Of a stretch of DNA of 64,000 bases, positions 32,133 through 40,446 are shown one piece after another. Each line of letters starts with the position of its first letter. Within the stretch, counting starts at the first letter, position 1. Below the pieces are notes generated by a model. That model saw nothing but the letters and a program-made list of their open reading frames with translations. It was not told the DNA's origin and searched no databases. The stretch covers positions 124,001 to 188,000 of the forward strand of contig SCTK01000004.1 of assembly GCA_004298905.1 (NCBI GenBank). The letters run 5' to 3'. Source of the DNA: Burkholderiaceae bacterium. GTDB lineage: Bacteria; Pseudomonadota; Gammaproteobacteria; Burkholderiales; Burkholderiaceae_D. Both the position numbers and the translations under genes were made by a program.

Positions 32133-32281
32133 GCCCCTCTCTCGCCGCATCGGCGGGCGGGAGAGGGGTTGGGGGTGAGGGATGCCTTTGCTTGAATTGC
32201 ATTGTCCTTGGGTGAGCGACCGCTGCCCTCACCCGGCCTGTCGGCCACCCTCTCCCGCTCGCTGATGCGGCGGGAGAGGGG
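32133..32281. repeat. Dispersed palindrome (CTCTCCCGC family), copy 2
   Basis: It has the same layout as the element at 21771-21902: an outer stem of GCCCCTCTC../..GAGAGGGG with a GATGCGGCGGGAG core, inner GGGTGAGGG and CCCTCACCC, and a GGCCTGTCGGCC side hairpin. The arms have drifted more than in copy 1. It lies between the antitoxin promoter region and the aminotransferase stop. Confidence 0.82.
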
Positions 32282-32287
32282 AGGCAG

Positions 32288-33442
32288 TTACCGAAGTTGC
32301 CCCAACGCCGCCACCAATCGTTCCATCTGTTCCACCGTGTTGTAAAGCTGTGGCGTGACGCGCACGGCGGAGATGCCGTTCACATCCACCGCAACGGTGA
32401 AGATGTTGTGTTGATTGAACAGGATGTCCGCGATCTCTTTTCCTGACTTGCCCTTGACGCTGAAGGTGGCGATGGCGCAGGAACGTTGCGGGTCGGTGGG
32501 GGTGAGCAGGTCGATGTGGGGTAACTGTCTGGCGTGGTTGACCCAACAGTCTTTCAAATAGCGCAGGCGCGCTTCCTTGTTGCGGCTGCCGATGCTGTTG
32601 TGGAAGGCGATGGCGTCGGGGATGGCGAGGATGGGGGCGGCGGGGACGGTGTTGAAGTGGGCGAGTTTGCGGATGTCGGTGGCAGGGAAGGTGGTGTCGC
32701 CGAACAGCGGGGCGATGTCGGCGATGCGTTCCTTGCACACGTAGAGCAGGCCGCTGCCGAGCGGCGCACCCAGCCATTTATGCAGGTTGGCGGCGATGAA
32801 GTCGCTGTGCAGCGCGGGCAGCTGGAAGTCGATGTGAGCGAATGTGTGCGCTGCATCGACGATGACATCCACGCCATGCGCGCGTGCCATCTGCGCAATT
32901 TTTGCGACGGGCAGAATCTGACCGGTGCGGTGGAGCATGTGCGTGAGTACCAGTGCGCGCGTTTTGGGCGTGAGGGCGCGTTCGTAGCAGGCGACGATTT
33001 CTTCATCGTTCGCTGGGTGCAGCGGCAGGTCGATGATATTCAGTGTGAAGCGGCCGCGTTGTTCGAGCATGCGCAAAATCTCTTGCACGCTGTCGTATTC
33101 CTGCGTGCTGCTGATCACCCCATCGCCGGGCCGGAACGGATAGCCTTGCAGAAAAATGTTCATCGCTTCGGTGGCGTTGCGGGTGATGACGATTTCATCC
33201 GTGGCGACGCCGGCAAATTCTGCCAGCGCATGCACGACAGTACTCAGCCGTGCGGGGAATTCGGTACGCATGAAGTGTGTCGTGTGTCGATTGACCTCGA
33301 CGTTGTAACGCTGAAAGGCTTCGAACACCGGCCGCGCCTGCGGGCTGAAAAAACCGTTTTCCAGATTGATGCAATCGTCGGCGATGTCGTATTGGGCGGC
33401 GATGCTGCGCCAGTAGATTTCATCCGTGGGGGCGATGGTCAT
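32288..33442 (-). CDS. Class V aminotransferase (isopenicillin N epimerase-like)
   Basis: This is a 384-residue PLP enzyme of the class V aminotransferase/cysteine desulfurase superfamily. It shows YLNNGS-like CINLENGFFSPQARPVFE, VITRNATEAMNIFLQG, VDVIVDAAHTFAHIDFQ and the PLP-lysine stretch AANLHKWLGAPLGSGLLYV. The C-terminal small domain ends with VRVTPQLYNTVEQMERLVAA. It is most like the group with isopenicillin N epimerase and ergothioneine-pathway EgtE, but no such pathway genes are nearby and the substrate is unknown. No signal peptide is visible. Confidence 0.85.
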   Translation of the reverse strand: MTIAPTDEIYWRSIAAQYDIADDCINLENGFFSPQARPVFEAFQRYNVEVNRHTTHFMRTEFPARLSTVVHALAEFAGVATDEIVITRNATEAMNIFLQGYPFRPGDGVISSTQEYDSVQEILRMLEQRGRFTLNIIDLPLHPANDEEIVACYERALTPKTRALVLTHMLHRTGQILPVAKIAQMARAHGVDVIVDAAHTFAHIDFQLPALHSDFIAANLHKWLGAPLGSGLLYVCKERIADIAPLFGDTTFPATDIRKLAHFNTVPAAPILAIPDAIAFHNSIGSRNKEARLRYLKDCWVNHARQLPHIDLLTPTDPQRSCAIATFSVKGKSGKEIADILFNQHNIFTVAVDVNGISAVRVTPQLYNTVEQMERLVAALGQLR

Positions 33443-33598
33443 GACAACTCAGATGCGCTGGATAAGGTTGTTGTGAGTCTTGGGGGAGGACGTGCATCTT
33501 CAGATTACGGCAGGCCGGATCGGGAGTGTAGAGGATACCGGTGTTGTTTCCGAAAATTCTCGCAAAGCAATAAGCCTGAATCCAGGCGTTAGCTATTT

Positions 33599-34573
33599 TC
33601 AGTGCGATCGGTGTGAGCGGGCGTCGCGGTGTGCCGGGAGGTCGTCGGATGTCTCGGAAAATGCGTGGCGGTTCTTGCCCAGTTTCTTTGCGCGATAGAG
33701 GGCGCGGTCGGAGGCAAGCATGAGTTCTTTCGGGCTGTTGCCATCTTCAGGGTAGAGTGCAACCCCAACGCTGAAACTGAACGGGAGTTTCCCGGGCAGG
33801 CAGGCGAGCGGCGTGTTGGATGCGTTGAAGATGCGCTGGATCATAAGATCAAGATCGTCGGTGCTGTCCAGCTCGGGGATCAGTACGATGAATTCATCGC
33901 CGCCCATGCGGGTCACGGTGTCGGATTCGCGCATGGCATGCCGCAGGCGCCGCGCAATTTCCTGCAGCGCACAGTCACCGACGGCGTGACCGTGCGTGTC
34001 GTTGATCTGCTTGAAGTTGTCGATGTCCACGCTGATGACGGCCAGTGGTTTGCCATTGCGCTGTGCACGTTGAATCGTGCTCTGGATGCGGTCTTCCAGC
34101 AAGACGCGGTTGGGCAGGCCGGTGAGAAAATCATGTGTCGCAAGTTTTTCCGCAGATTCCTTGGCCGCTTTCAATTCACGTTCCAGCCGCTTGAGCGGGC
34201 TGACATCCACGACATGGGCGAAGAAGCCCTGTACGACGCCTTCGGAGAAATTGGGTGTGAAGGTAATCAGGCTATCGCGCTGGCTGCCATCGGGCAGGCT
34301 GATGGCGCGTTCGTAGACTTCGGTTTTTCCCGCTAATACGATCTCTATGTGCCGGGCTATTTTCGGATAGTCGTCGCCGAGCAATTCTCGCATCGAGATA
34401 CCGATCATCTCCACCCGTGTCTTGCCAAACCATTCTTCAAAGGCGTTGTTGGCAAACAGGCAGATTTCGCTGGCGTTCCAGTACGCCAGCATGGCCTTGG
34501 TGTGATCGACGATTTCAAGCGCGATCTCGCCATCGGCTGGAGAGAATTCGGAACTGTCAGATTGGTTTTTCAT
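33599..34573 (-). CDS. PAS-GGDEF diguanylate cyclase
   Basis: This is a 324-residue cytoplasmic protein that should make cyclic di-GMP. An N-terminal PAS domain (about residues 20-140; AMLAYWNASEICLFANNAFE) is followed by a short coiled coil (LERELKAAKESAEKLA) and a GGDEF domain with HDFLTGLPNRVLLEDR and the intact active site MGGDEFIVLIPE. The product-inhibition site RxxD is present as RESD, five residues before GGDEF. The chosen ATG removes a 64-residue upstream extension that has no domain character. No partner gene is adjacent; the MSHA pilus in this window is a plausible target since MshE-type ATPases bind c-di-GMP in Vibrio. Confidence 0.9.
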   Translation of the reverse strand: MKNQSDSSEFSPADGEIALEIVDHTKAMLAYWNASEICLFANNAFEEWFGKTRVEMIGISMRELLGDDYPKIARHIEIVLAGKTEVYERAISLPDGSQRDSLITFTPNFSEGVVQGFFAHVVDVSPLKRLERELKAAKESAEKLATHDFLTGLPNRVLLEDRIQSTIQRAQRNGKPLAVISVDIDNFKQINDTHGHAVGDCALQEIARRLRHAMRESDTVTRMGGDEFIVLIPELDSTDDLDLMIQRIFNASNTPLACLPGKLPFSFSVGVALYPEDGNSPKELMLASDRALYRAKKLGKNRHAFSETSDDLPAHRDARSHRSH

Positions 34574-34745
34574 TGCGAAACTGGCAACAGGTCTTGATAC
34601 GGCGCCAAGACGTGCTGCGTTGCAATAAGTGCGCTCCCTAGACTGTTTCAGTCTAATACATCGTGATGTGAAATCAACGCGGATTGAATCTGTTTGGCAG
34701 GCTGGCGTCCGGGGCGGGCAGTCGGCCGCACACGATACGCAAGGC

Positions 34746-36227
34746 TCAGGCTGGGCCGATGCCACCGATGCAGACGTATTTTATTTCGAGGAATTCGTCG
34801 ATGCCGTAGCGCGAACCTTCGCGGCCCAGGCCGGATTGCTTGACGCCGCCGAACGGCGCGACCTCGTTGGAGATCTGGCCGGTGTTGACACCGACCATGC
34901 CGCATTCGAGTGCTTCGGCAACGCGCCAGACGCGGCCGATGTCGCGCGCATAAAAATAGGAGGCGAGGCCGGCGTCGCTGTCGTTGGCGAGGCGGATGAC
35001 TTCAGCTTCGCTGGTGAAACGCATCACTGCCGCGACCGGGCCGAAGGTTTCTTCGCGCATGATCTGCATGTCGGGGTTGACGTCAGCGAGCACGGTGGGC
35101 TGAAAGAAACGCGGGCCGCTGGCGAGGCGCGCGCCGCCGGTGGTGATGCGGGCACCTTTCTCAACCGCATCGCCGACATGACGCTGGACTTTCGCCAGCG
35201 CGGCATCGTCGATCAGCGGGCCGATCTGATTGGCGGGATCGAAGCCGCTGCCGGTTTTCAATTGCGCGACGCGCGCCGAGTAGCGTGTGATGAAGGCATC
35301 GTACAAACGGTCGTGCACATAGAAGCGATTGGTGCAGATGCAGGTTTGCCCAGCGTTGCGGTATTTCGATTGCATTGCGCCTTCGACGGCGGCGTCCAGA
35401 TCGGCATCGTCAAACACGATGAAAGGCGCATGACCGCCGAGTTCGAGTGAAAGTTTTTTGACGGTCGGTGCACACTGCTGCATCAGTAGGCGCCCCACTT
35501 CGGTTGAGCCGGTGAAGGTGAGTTTGCGCACGATCGGGCTGGCGCAGAACACCTTGCCGATTGCGATGGATTGCGCGGCATCGGCGGTCAACACATTGAA
35601 CACACCGGCGGGAATGCCTGCGCGGTGCGCCAGCTCCGCTAGCGCCAGCGCGGTCAGCGGCGTTTGCTCAGCCGGTTTGAGCACCACCGTGCACCCGGCG
35701 GCGAGCGCGGGCGCAACCTTGCGCGTGATCATCGCCAGCGGAAAATTCCACGGCGTGATGGCGGCGCACACGCCTACCGGTTGTTTCAACACCAGCAGGC
35801 GTCGGTCACTGGCCGGGCTGGCGAGCACATCGCCATCGATGCGCTTGGCTTCTTCGGCAAACCATTCAACGAATGACGCGCCGTAAGCAACTTCGCCCAC
35901 GGCTTCCGCCAGCGGCTTGCCTTGCTCGGCCGTCATGAGCGTGGCGAGGTCTTGCTGATGTTCGAGCATCAACTGATACCAATTGCGCAATAGCTGCGCA
36001 CGTTTCTTCGCGGTCAGTGCACGCCAGGCCGGCCAGGCGGCGTTGGCGGCGGCAATGGCGGCCGTCGCGGCAGATTCGTCCAGATTGCTGACCTGCGCCA
36101 GCAGCGCACCATCGGCCGGATTGTGCACGGCGAAACGTTGCGGCGATTCCAGCCATTGACCGTTGACATACGCGGCGGTACGCAGCAGGGTGGGGTCTTT
36201 CAGGGGATGTGTGAATTGAGCGGACAT
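34746..36227 (-). CDS. gabD: Succinate-semialdehyde dehydrogenase (NADP+)
   Basis: This is a 493-residue aldehyde dehydrogenase. It has the NAD(P) and catalytic motifs TPWNFPLAMITRKVAPALAA, LTFTGSTEVGRLLMQQCAP, LELGGHAPFIVFDDADL (catalytic Glu) and NAGQTCICTNRFYV (catalytic Cys). The pattern FGGVKQSGLGREGSRYGIDE is typical of GabD. It probably oxidises succinate semialdehyde from GABA degradation. No gabT is adjacent. The ATG with the usual GabD N-terminus was chosen over one 63 bases upstream. Confidence 0.9.
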   Translation of the reverse strand: MSAQFTHPLKDPTLLRTAAYVNGQWLESPQRFAVHNPADGALLAQVSNLDESAATAAIAAANAAWPAWRALTAKKRAQLLRNWYQLMLEHQQDLATLMTAEQGKPLAEAVGEVAYGASFVEWFAEEAKRIDGDVLASPASDRRLLVLKQPVGVCAAITPWNFPLAMITRKVAPALAAGCTVVLKPAEQTPLTALALAELAHRAGIPAGVFNVLTADAAQSIAIGKVFCASPIVRKLTFTGSTEVGRLLMQQCAPTVKKLSLELGGHAPFIVFDDADLDAAVEGAMQSKYRNAGQTCICTNRFYVHDRLYDAFITRYSARVAQLKTGSGFDPANQIGPLIDDAALAKVQRHVGDAVEKGARITTGGARLASGPRFFQPTVLADVNPDMQIMREETFGPVAAVMRFTSEAEVIRLANDSDAGLASYFYARDIGRVWRVAEALECGMVGVNTGQISNEVAPFGGVKQSGLGREGSRYGIDEFLEIKYVCIGGIGPA

Positions 36228-36382
36228 GACAGATTTTTTATGAGTGACCGGTTTGAGTCTAGTCGATTTTCTCATCCTTGATTGGGGCAAGATCGGGATG
36301 TGACGAAATTGAATTTGTCATGCGGGAGGCGCAGAATGTGCGTGCTACCGCTTGCAAACTTCCACTCTCACAGGAGCGCATC

Positions 36383-36889
36383 ATGTCACTGACGATGTAC
36401 ACCGCATCCATGCCCGCAATGAAACGTATGCTGTCCAACCTCGCCGCGATTTTGACCAAGGCGGAGGAATATGCCGCCAGCAAAAAGATTGATCCATCGG
36501 TATTGCTGGGTGCCCGTTTGTATCCCAATATGTTTCCCTTGTTGCGCCAGGTGTTGATCGCCAGCGATCATGCCAAGGGCTGTGCCGCGCGTCTCGCCGG
36601 AATCGACGTGCCGAAATACGAAGACAAGGAAACCAGTTTCGCCGAACTGCAGGCGCGCATCGCCAAGACCATCGATTTTATCGACAGCGTGCGCCCGGAA
36701 CAGTTTGTGGGCAGCGAAGAGCGCGACATCGAATTGAAAGCCGGCCCCAATATGTATCAATTCAAAGGTCAGGATTATCTGAACCAGTGGGCCCTGCCGA
36801 ATTTTTATTTCCACCTCACCACCGCCTACGCCATCCTGCGTCATAACGGTCTGGAGATTGGCAAATCGGATTATCTGGGTGGGAGATAA
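36383..36889 (+). CDS. DUF1993-family protein
   Basis: This is a 168-residue protein with the DUF1993 pattern: SLTMYTASMPAMKRMLSNLA, then LLGARLYPNMFPLLRQVLIA, CAARLAGIDVPKYEDKE, TSFAELQARIAKTIDFID and PNFYFHLTTAYAILRHNG. The family has a four-helix DinB-like fold and no established function. CAGGAG upstream of the ATG supports the start. It is divergent from gabD. Confidence 0.85.
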   Translation: MSLTMYTASMPAMKRMLSNLAAILTKAEEYAASKKIDPSVLLGARLYPNMFPLLRQVLIASDHAKGCAARLAGIDVPKYEDKETSFAELQARIAKTIDFIDSVRPEQFVGSEERDIELKAGPNMYQFKGQDYLNQWALPNFYFHLTTAYAILRHNGLEIGKSDYLGGR

Positions 36890-36934
36890 GCAGCGCTGTA
36901 TGCGCGCGATGGCTGGCTTCAGTCTGTCCGCGAT

Positions 36935-37657
36935 CTAATGCGTGGCGCGCAATCCGCCCAGCATGTCGTGTACATCATGCGCCATTACAGCGAGAAAACT
37001 GGCAAGTGCGAGGTAGTAGAGGCCATAGGTCAGCTTGGTTTCCAGGCTGACCTTGTAGTAGGCGATGTTTTCTGGCGCATTGGCATCGTACCTCCAGGCT
37101 TTCAAGACCTGCGGTGCTGCAAGGAGGGCGAGCAGGATCAAAATCGGACTGGGGCGCCAGAAAAAGACGGCAATCAGGATGGGTACGCCAATCAGCCATA
37201 TCTTCGGGCTCAGCACAGCCGTAATGCGGCCGCCATCGAATGGTGACAGCGGAATCAGATTGAACAGGTTGAGAAAGAAGCCGGAATAGGAGAGCGCCAG
37301 CAGCAAATCGCTATGATTATTGCGTGCTAGGAAATAGCAGGCCAGGGCACCCACGCTTCCCGTTAATGGACCCGCCAGGCCCACATAGGCTTCGGTTTCG
37401 ACATCATGCGGGAGTTGCTTGAGTTCGATCCACGCGCCGACAAAGGGAATAAAGGTGGGGGCGCCGACATTCAGGCCTCGCTGGCGTGCGGCAACGTAGT
37501 GACCCATTTCGTGAATGAACAAGAGCACCACAAACCCAACTGCATAAGGCCAGCCAAACATGAATGCGTAGACCACGATCGACAATAGCATCGTACCGCC
37601 AGTCGTGAGTAGTTTACCGAGCTTGGCGGCATTGAGCAGGAGCAGCAAGAGTTTCAT
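36935..37657 (-). CDS. Site-2-protease-like (M50) membrane metalloprotease
   Basis: This is a 240-residue polytopic membrane protein with the zinc motif HEMGH (in LFIHEMGHYVAARQRGL) and the second metal site in NLIPLSPFDGGRI, so the catalytic residues are in place. About five hydrophobic spans are present. No PDZ domain or signal peptide is visible. Members cleave transmembrane substrates in regulated proteolysis; this one's substrate is unknown. It follows the DUF2167 gene by 21 bases on the same strand. Confidence 0.85.
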   Translation of the reverse strand: MKLLLLLLNAAKLGKLLTTGGTMLLSIVVYAFMFGWPYAVGFVVLLFIHEMGHYVAARQRGLNVGAPTFIPFVGAWIELKQLPHDVETEAYVGLAGPLTGSVGALACYFLARNNHSDLLLALSYSGFFLNLFNLIPLSPFDGGRITAVLSPKIWLIGVPILIAVFFWRPSPILILLALLAAPQVLKAWRYDANAPENIAYYKVSLETKLTYGLYYLALASFLAVMAHDVHDMLGGLRATH

Positions 37658-37678
37658 GCAATTTTAAGGTGCCGGAGT

Positions 37679-38566
37679 TCAGTCGGACTTGCTTTTAATC
37701 CCAAGCCATTTCTTGACGCCGTACACAGCGCCCGCACCCGCCAGGAACAGCACTTTCGCAAACTTGGCGAAGAATGCTGCGATGACCGCAAGCAAGCCAA
37801 GTTTTTTTGCGGCGACGCCGGTAATCAGCGCGGCCAGGCCATACTCGGCAACCTTGTCTGTTGATGAATTGAAAGCTGCATAACTTTTGTCGCTCTTGAA
37901 TTCCAGCGTACTCAGCAAATCGCGCGCAATCGGCTTGAGCCCCTCGATCAATGCTTTATCGGTGAGCATGTTCATGCTGATATAACCTTCTCGGCCAAGC
38001 ACAAGAGTGTTGTAGTTGACGCCGGGAGAGTCATCCGCCACACCCTTGTTTTTGACACCGATCGACCACAACAAGCGATGTGTGGCGGCATCGTAACTTG
38101 GTTTCTCAACCCAGCCCGTCAGCTCAATTTCCTCGATGCCGGATTTGCGCCGGTCTTCGTTGCCGGCTTCGGTGCCTTCCTGCATGCTTTTGTACATGTC
38201 ATCGGCATTCCACTCCTTGGCGTCATCATCTTTGATATAGCCAGCTTTCTCGTATTCGATGACCACCATCCATTGCGCATCTGTGAGCGGCATCACCAAT
38301 CCCAGTAAACCTTCGTCTGCCTGATTGCCAAGCGCGCGCATTAACCGGGCCGCAGCCGGGTTGGGTACGAAACCATAGCCTTCGGGGAGCTTCAGTATCG
38401 CCTGATCAAGCAGGGGAATGGGTACGGGGCCTTGCTGGATTGCGGTTTCGACATCCTTGTATGCGGCCTCCAATTCAGCCTCAGCCGCAGGATTCATGGC
38501 TTGTGCGCTAAAACCGAACAGCAACAAAAACGGCGCCAACCAAAAATATCGCGCGAGATAACGCAT
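37679..38566 (-). CDS. DUF2167-family membrane-anchored protein
   Basis: This is a 295-residue protein with a signal peptide (RYLARYFWLAPFLLLFGFSA), a large extracytoplasmic domain and a C-terminal hydrophobic segment (LGLLAVIAAFFAKFAKVLFL) followed by a basic tail. It has the DUF2167 features KLPEGYGFVPNPAAARLMRA, MVVIEYEKAGYIKDDDAKEW and TDKVAEYGLAALITGV. The function is unknown. The upstream extension of the frame (54 codons) lacks a start with a signal peptide. It may form a pair with the M50-like protease downstream. Confidence 0.83.
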   Translation of the reverse strand: MRYLARYFWLAPFLLLFGFSAQAMNPAAEAELEAAYKDVETAIQQGPVPIPLLDQAILKLPEGYGFVPNPAAARLMRALGNQADEGLLGLVMPLTDAQWMVVIEYEKAGYIKDDDAKEWNADDMYKSMQEGTEAGNEDRRKSGIEEIELTGWVEKPSYDAATHRLLWSIGVKNKGVADDSPGVNYNTLVLGREGYISMNMLTDKALIEGLKPIARDLLSTLEFKSDKSYAAFNSSTDKVAEYGLAALITGVAAKKLGLLAVIAAFFAKFAKVLFLAGAGAVYGVKKWLGIKSKSD

Positions 38567-38717
38567 TGATGTCCCCTGGTGTGAATGTTGTTGTGAGTCG
38601 AAACGATACCGCGTGCTGCGATCGCATCGACGAGAGCATAATCCGGCAAGACAAGGTCGCGCAAGCGTCTGGCTGATATTTTTCGATACTTGATTCAGTG
38701 CGATTTGTAGGCGGCGC

Positions 38718-38755
38718 GAAAAAGACAAAGGGCCTAGCTCACGCTAGACCCTTTG
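38718..38755 (-). terminator. Terminator after tRNA-Lys
   Basis: On the minus strand a 13-bp stem (38743-38755 with 38726-38738, one G-U type mismatch) with a four-base loop is followed by GTCTTTTT. It ends the tRNA-Lys transcript. Confidence 0.8.
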
Positions 38756-38762
38756 ATTTTAT

Positions 38763-38838
38763 TGGTAGGCCGTGCGTGATTCGAACACGCGACCAACGGA
38801 TTAAAAGTCCGCTGCTCTACCGGCTGAGCTAACGACCC
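38763..38838 (-). tRNA. tRNA-Lys (anticodon TTT)
   Basis: On the minus strand the 76-base cloverleaf starts GGGTCGTTAGCTCAG, has the anticodon loop region ACTTTTAAT, T arm GCGTGTTCGAATCACGC and encoded CCA. The acceptor stem GGGTCGT/ACGGCCT contains two wobble pairs: G1 with U72 and U4 with G69. It lies downstream of queC, at the end of the tol-pal block. Confidence 0.94.
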
Positions 38839-38896
38839 AATTTCGATCCACGATCTGAACCGAAGCCCGCAATTCTAGGCGAACGCCCCGGCACTG

Positions 38897-39589
38897 TCAA
38901 ACCGACGGGGCACCGGCTTGGTAACGGGTGGGGTCGGCGAGACCCGCACTGGTAAAGCCTGCGCGGCGCAGGCGGCAGGAATCGCACATACCGCAAGCGT
39001 GGCCGTATGCATCGGCCTGATAGCACGAGACGGTCAGGCTGTAATCAACACCCAATGCGGTGCCGCGCTGAATAATTTCTGCCTTGCTCAAGGTGATGAT
39101 GGGGGTATGGATGGTCAGGCGCTGGCCTTCGACGGCGGCTTTGGTGGCGAGATTGGCCATGGTTTCAAAAGCCTTGACGTATTCCGGGCGGCAATCGGGA
39201 TAGCCGGAGTAATCGACGGCATTGGCGCCGAAAAAAATATCGGCGGCGCCCAGCACTTCGGACCAACCCAGCGCGAGCGACAGCATCATGGTGTTGCGTG
39301 CCGGCACGTAGGTGATCGGGATACCCGCCGTCAGTCCGCCGGTGGGGACGGCCAACGCATCATCGGTGAGCGCGGAGCCGCCGAATTGCGCCAGATTGAG
39401 CGCGATGACTTCATGTCGTGTGGCGCCTAGCGCACGGGCGACGTTCGCCGCAGCGGCGAGTTCGGCGCGATGCCGCTGATGATAGTCCACCGAGAGGCAG
39501 TAACAGTCGTAACCATCTCGCCGCGCTTGCGCCAGCACGGTCGCGGAATCGAGCCCGCCGGAAAGAAGAACGACTGCCTTGCGCATCAC
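38897..39589 (-). CDS. queC: 7-cyano-7-deazaguanine synthase
   Basis: This is a 230-residue enzyme that makes preQ0, the precursor of queuosine. It has the PP-loop [46 protein letters not shown], and the C-terminal zinc site with [17 protein letters not shown]. Length is typical. The start overlaps the end of cpoB by four bases, so it is the last gene of the tol-pal run. QueD, QueE and QueF are not in the window. Confidence 0.95.
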   Translation of the reverse strand: MMRKAVVLLSGGLDSATVLAQARRDGYDCYCLSVDYHQRHRAELAAAANVARALGATRHEVIALNLAQFGGSALTDDALAVPTGGLTAGIPITYVPARNTMMLSLALGWSEVLGAADIFFGANAVDYSGYPDCRPEYVKAFETMANLATKAAVEGQRLTIHTPIITLSKAEIIQRGTALGVDYSLTVSCYQADAYGHACGMCDSCRLRRAGFTSAGLADPTRYQAGAPSV

Positions 39590-40377
39590 GGCAGATTTTT
39601 CAGCCGTTCCTGGGCACTGACGGCTTCGGGCGCCTTGGGGTAAGTCTTGAGCAAGGTTTCCAGTGTTTTGCGCGCGGCTTTTTTATCGTTCAGCTGCAGT
39701 TGGCTGCTGGCGATGTTGAGCATCGCTGCGGGTGCCTTGGGATGATCGGGGTAGGCGTCCAGCAACTGTTGCTGGATGACGATCGATTGCTTGAAATCGT
39801 TCAGCGCGTAATAGGAATTGCCAAGCCAGTATTGCGCGTTCGGTGCGTAGGCGCTGCTGGGGTAGGTCTTGAGAAAATTATTGAGGGCACTGATGGCGCC
39901 CTTGAAATCGCCGTTCTTGAACAAGGCGTAGGCGCTTTCATAGGCGAGCGTTTCCTTCTGCTCGACCTTGGCTTCCTTGCCGTCGATGCTGACGCTCTGC
40001 GGTTCGAGTTTGGCGATCCGCGCTTCCAGATCGGCATACAAATCTTTCTGGCGGCGCTGGGTTTCGGCGAGTTGATACGTCAGCGTTTCGAGCTGACCGC
40101 GCAGCTTGGCGTTTTCCTGGCGCAGTTGTTCGATCTGGTTGACCAGTTCGAGCCGGCCGTTATCATTGGTTTCGAGCGCGTCCATGCGCTTGCGCAAGTC
40201 CGCCAATTCCTGTTTTTGCGCATCGACCGTTACGCGCAGTTCGAGAACCGCTCTGCGCGCTTCGTCGTCGTTGAACAGGCCTGCATGTGCGGGCAGGCTG
40301 AAGCTTAGCCAGAGCAGAGCAACCATGCCGGCAACAGGGTGCATGAGACGGCGCAAGAAACGAGCATCAATAGCCAT
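39586..40377 (-). CDS. cpoB: CpoB (YbgF), cell-division coordinator
   Basis: This is a 263-residue periplasmic protein. A signal peptide ends near LPAHA, then a coiled-coil region ([20 protein letters not shown] onwards) that drives trimer formation, then TPR repeats: [20 protein letters not shown] and [20 protein letters not shown]. In E. coli CpoB links PBP1B activity with the Tol machine. The ATG with GAGG upstream was chosen; a 20-codon upstream extension is not a signal peptide. A GC-rich hairpin separates it from pal. Confidence 0.9.
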   Translation of the reverse strand: MAIDARFLRRLMHPVAGMVALLWLSFSLPAHAGLFNDDEARRAVLELRVTVDAQKQELADLRKRMDALETNDNGRLELVNQIEQLRQENAKLRGQLETLTYQLAETQRRQKDLYADLEARIAKLEPQSVSIDGKEAKVEQKETLAYESAYALFKNGDFKGAISALNNFLKTYPSSAYAPNAQYWLGNSYYALNDFKQSIVIQQQLLDAYPDHPKAPAAMLNIASSQLQLNDKKAARKTLETLLKTYPKAPEAVSAQERLKNLP

Positions 40378-40397
40378 GGAATACCTCACCAAGACAG

Positions 40398-40422
40398 AGC
40401 GCCCCGCCAGTGGCGGGGCGCT
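40398..40422 (-). terminator. Hairpin between pal and cpoB
   Basis: AGCGCCCCGCCA and TGGCGGGGCGCT (40398-40409, 40411-40422) are exact reverse complements with almost no loop. There is no T run after it on the minus strand, so it is more likely an mRNA stabiliser or partial attenuator than a full terminator. Confidence 0.5.
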
Positions 40423-40446
40423 GGTTGTTAACTGCAAGCGCGATGA

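Noticed and set aside
34574-34745. Gap between the diguanylate cyclase and gabD
   Set aside because: A small stem around AGACTG..CAGTCT is present but is too short and lacks a T run to be called a terminator.
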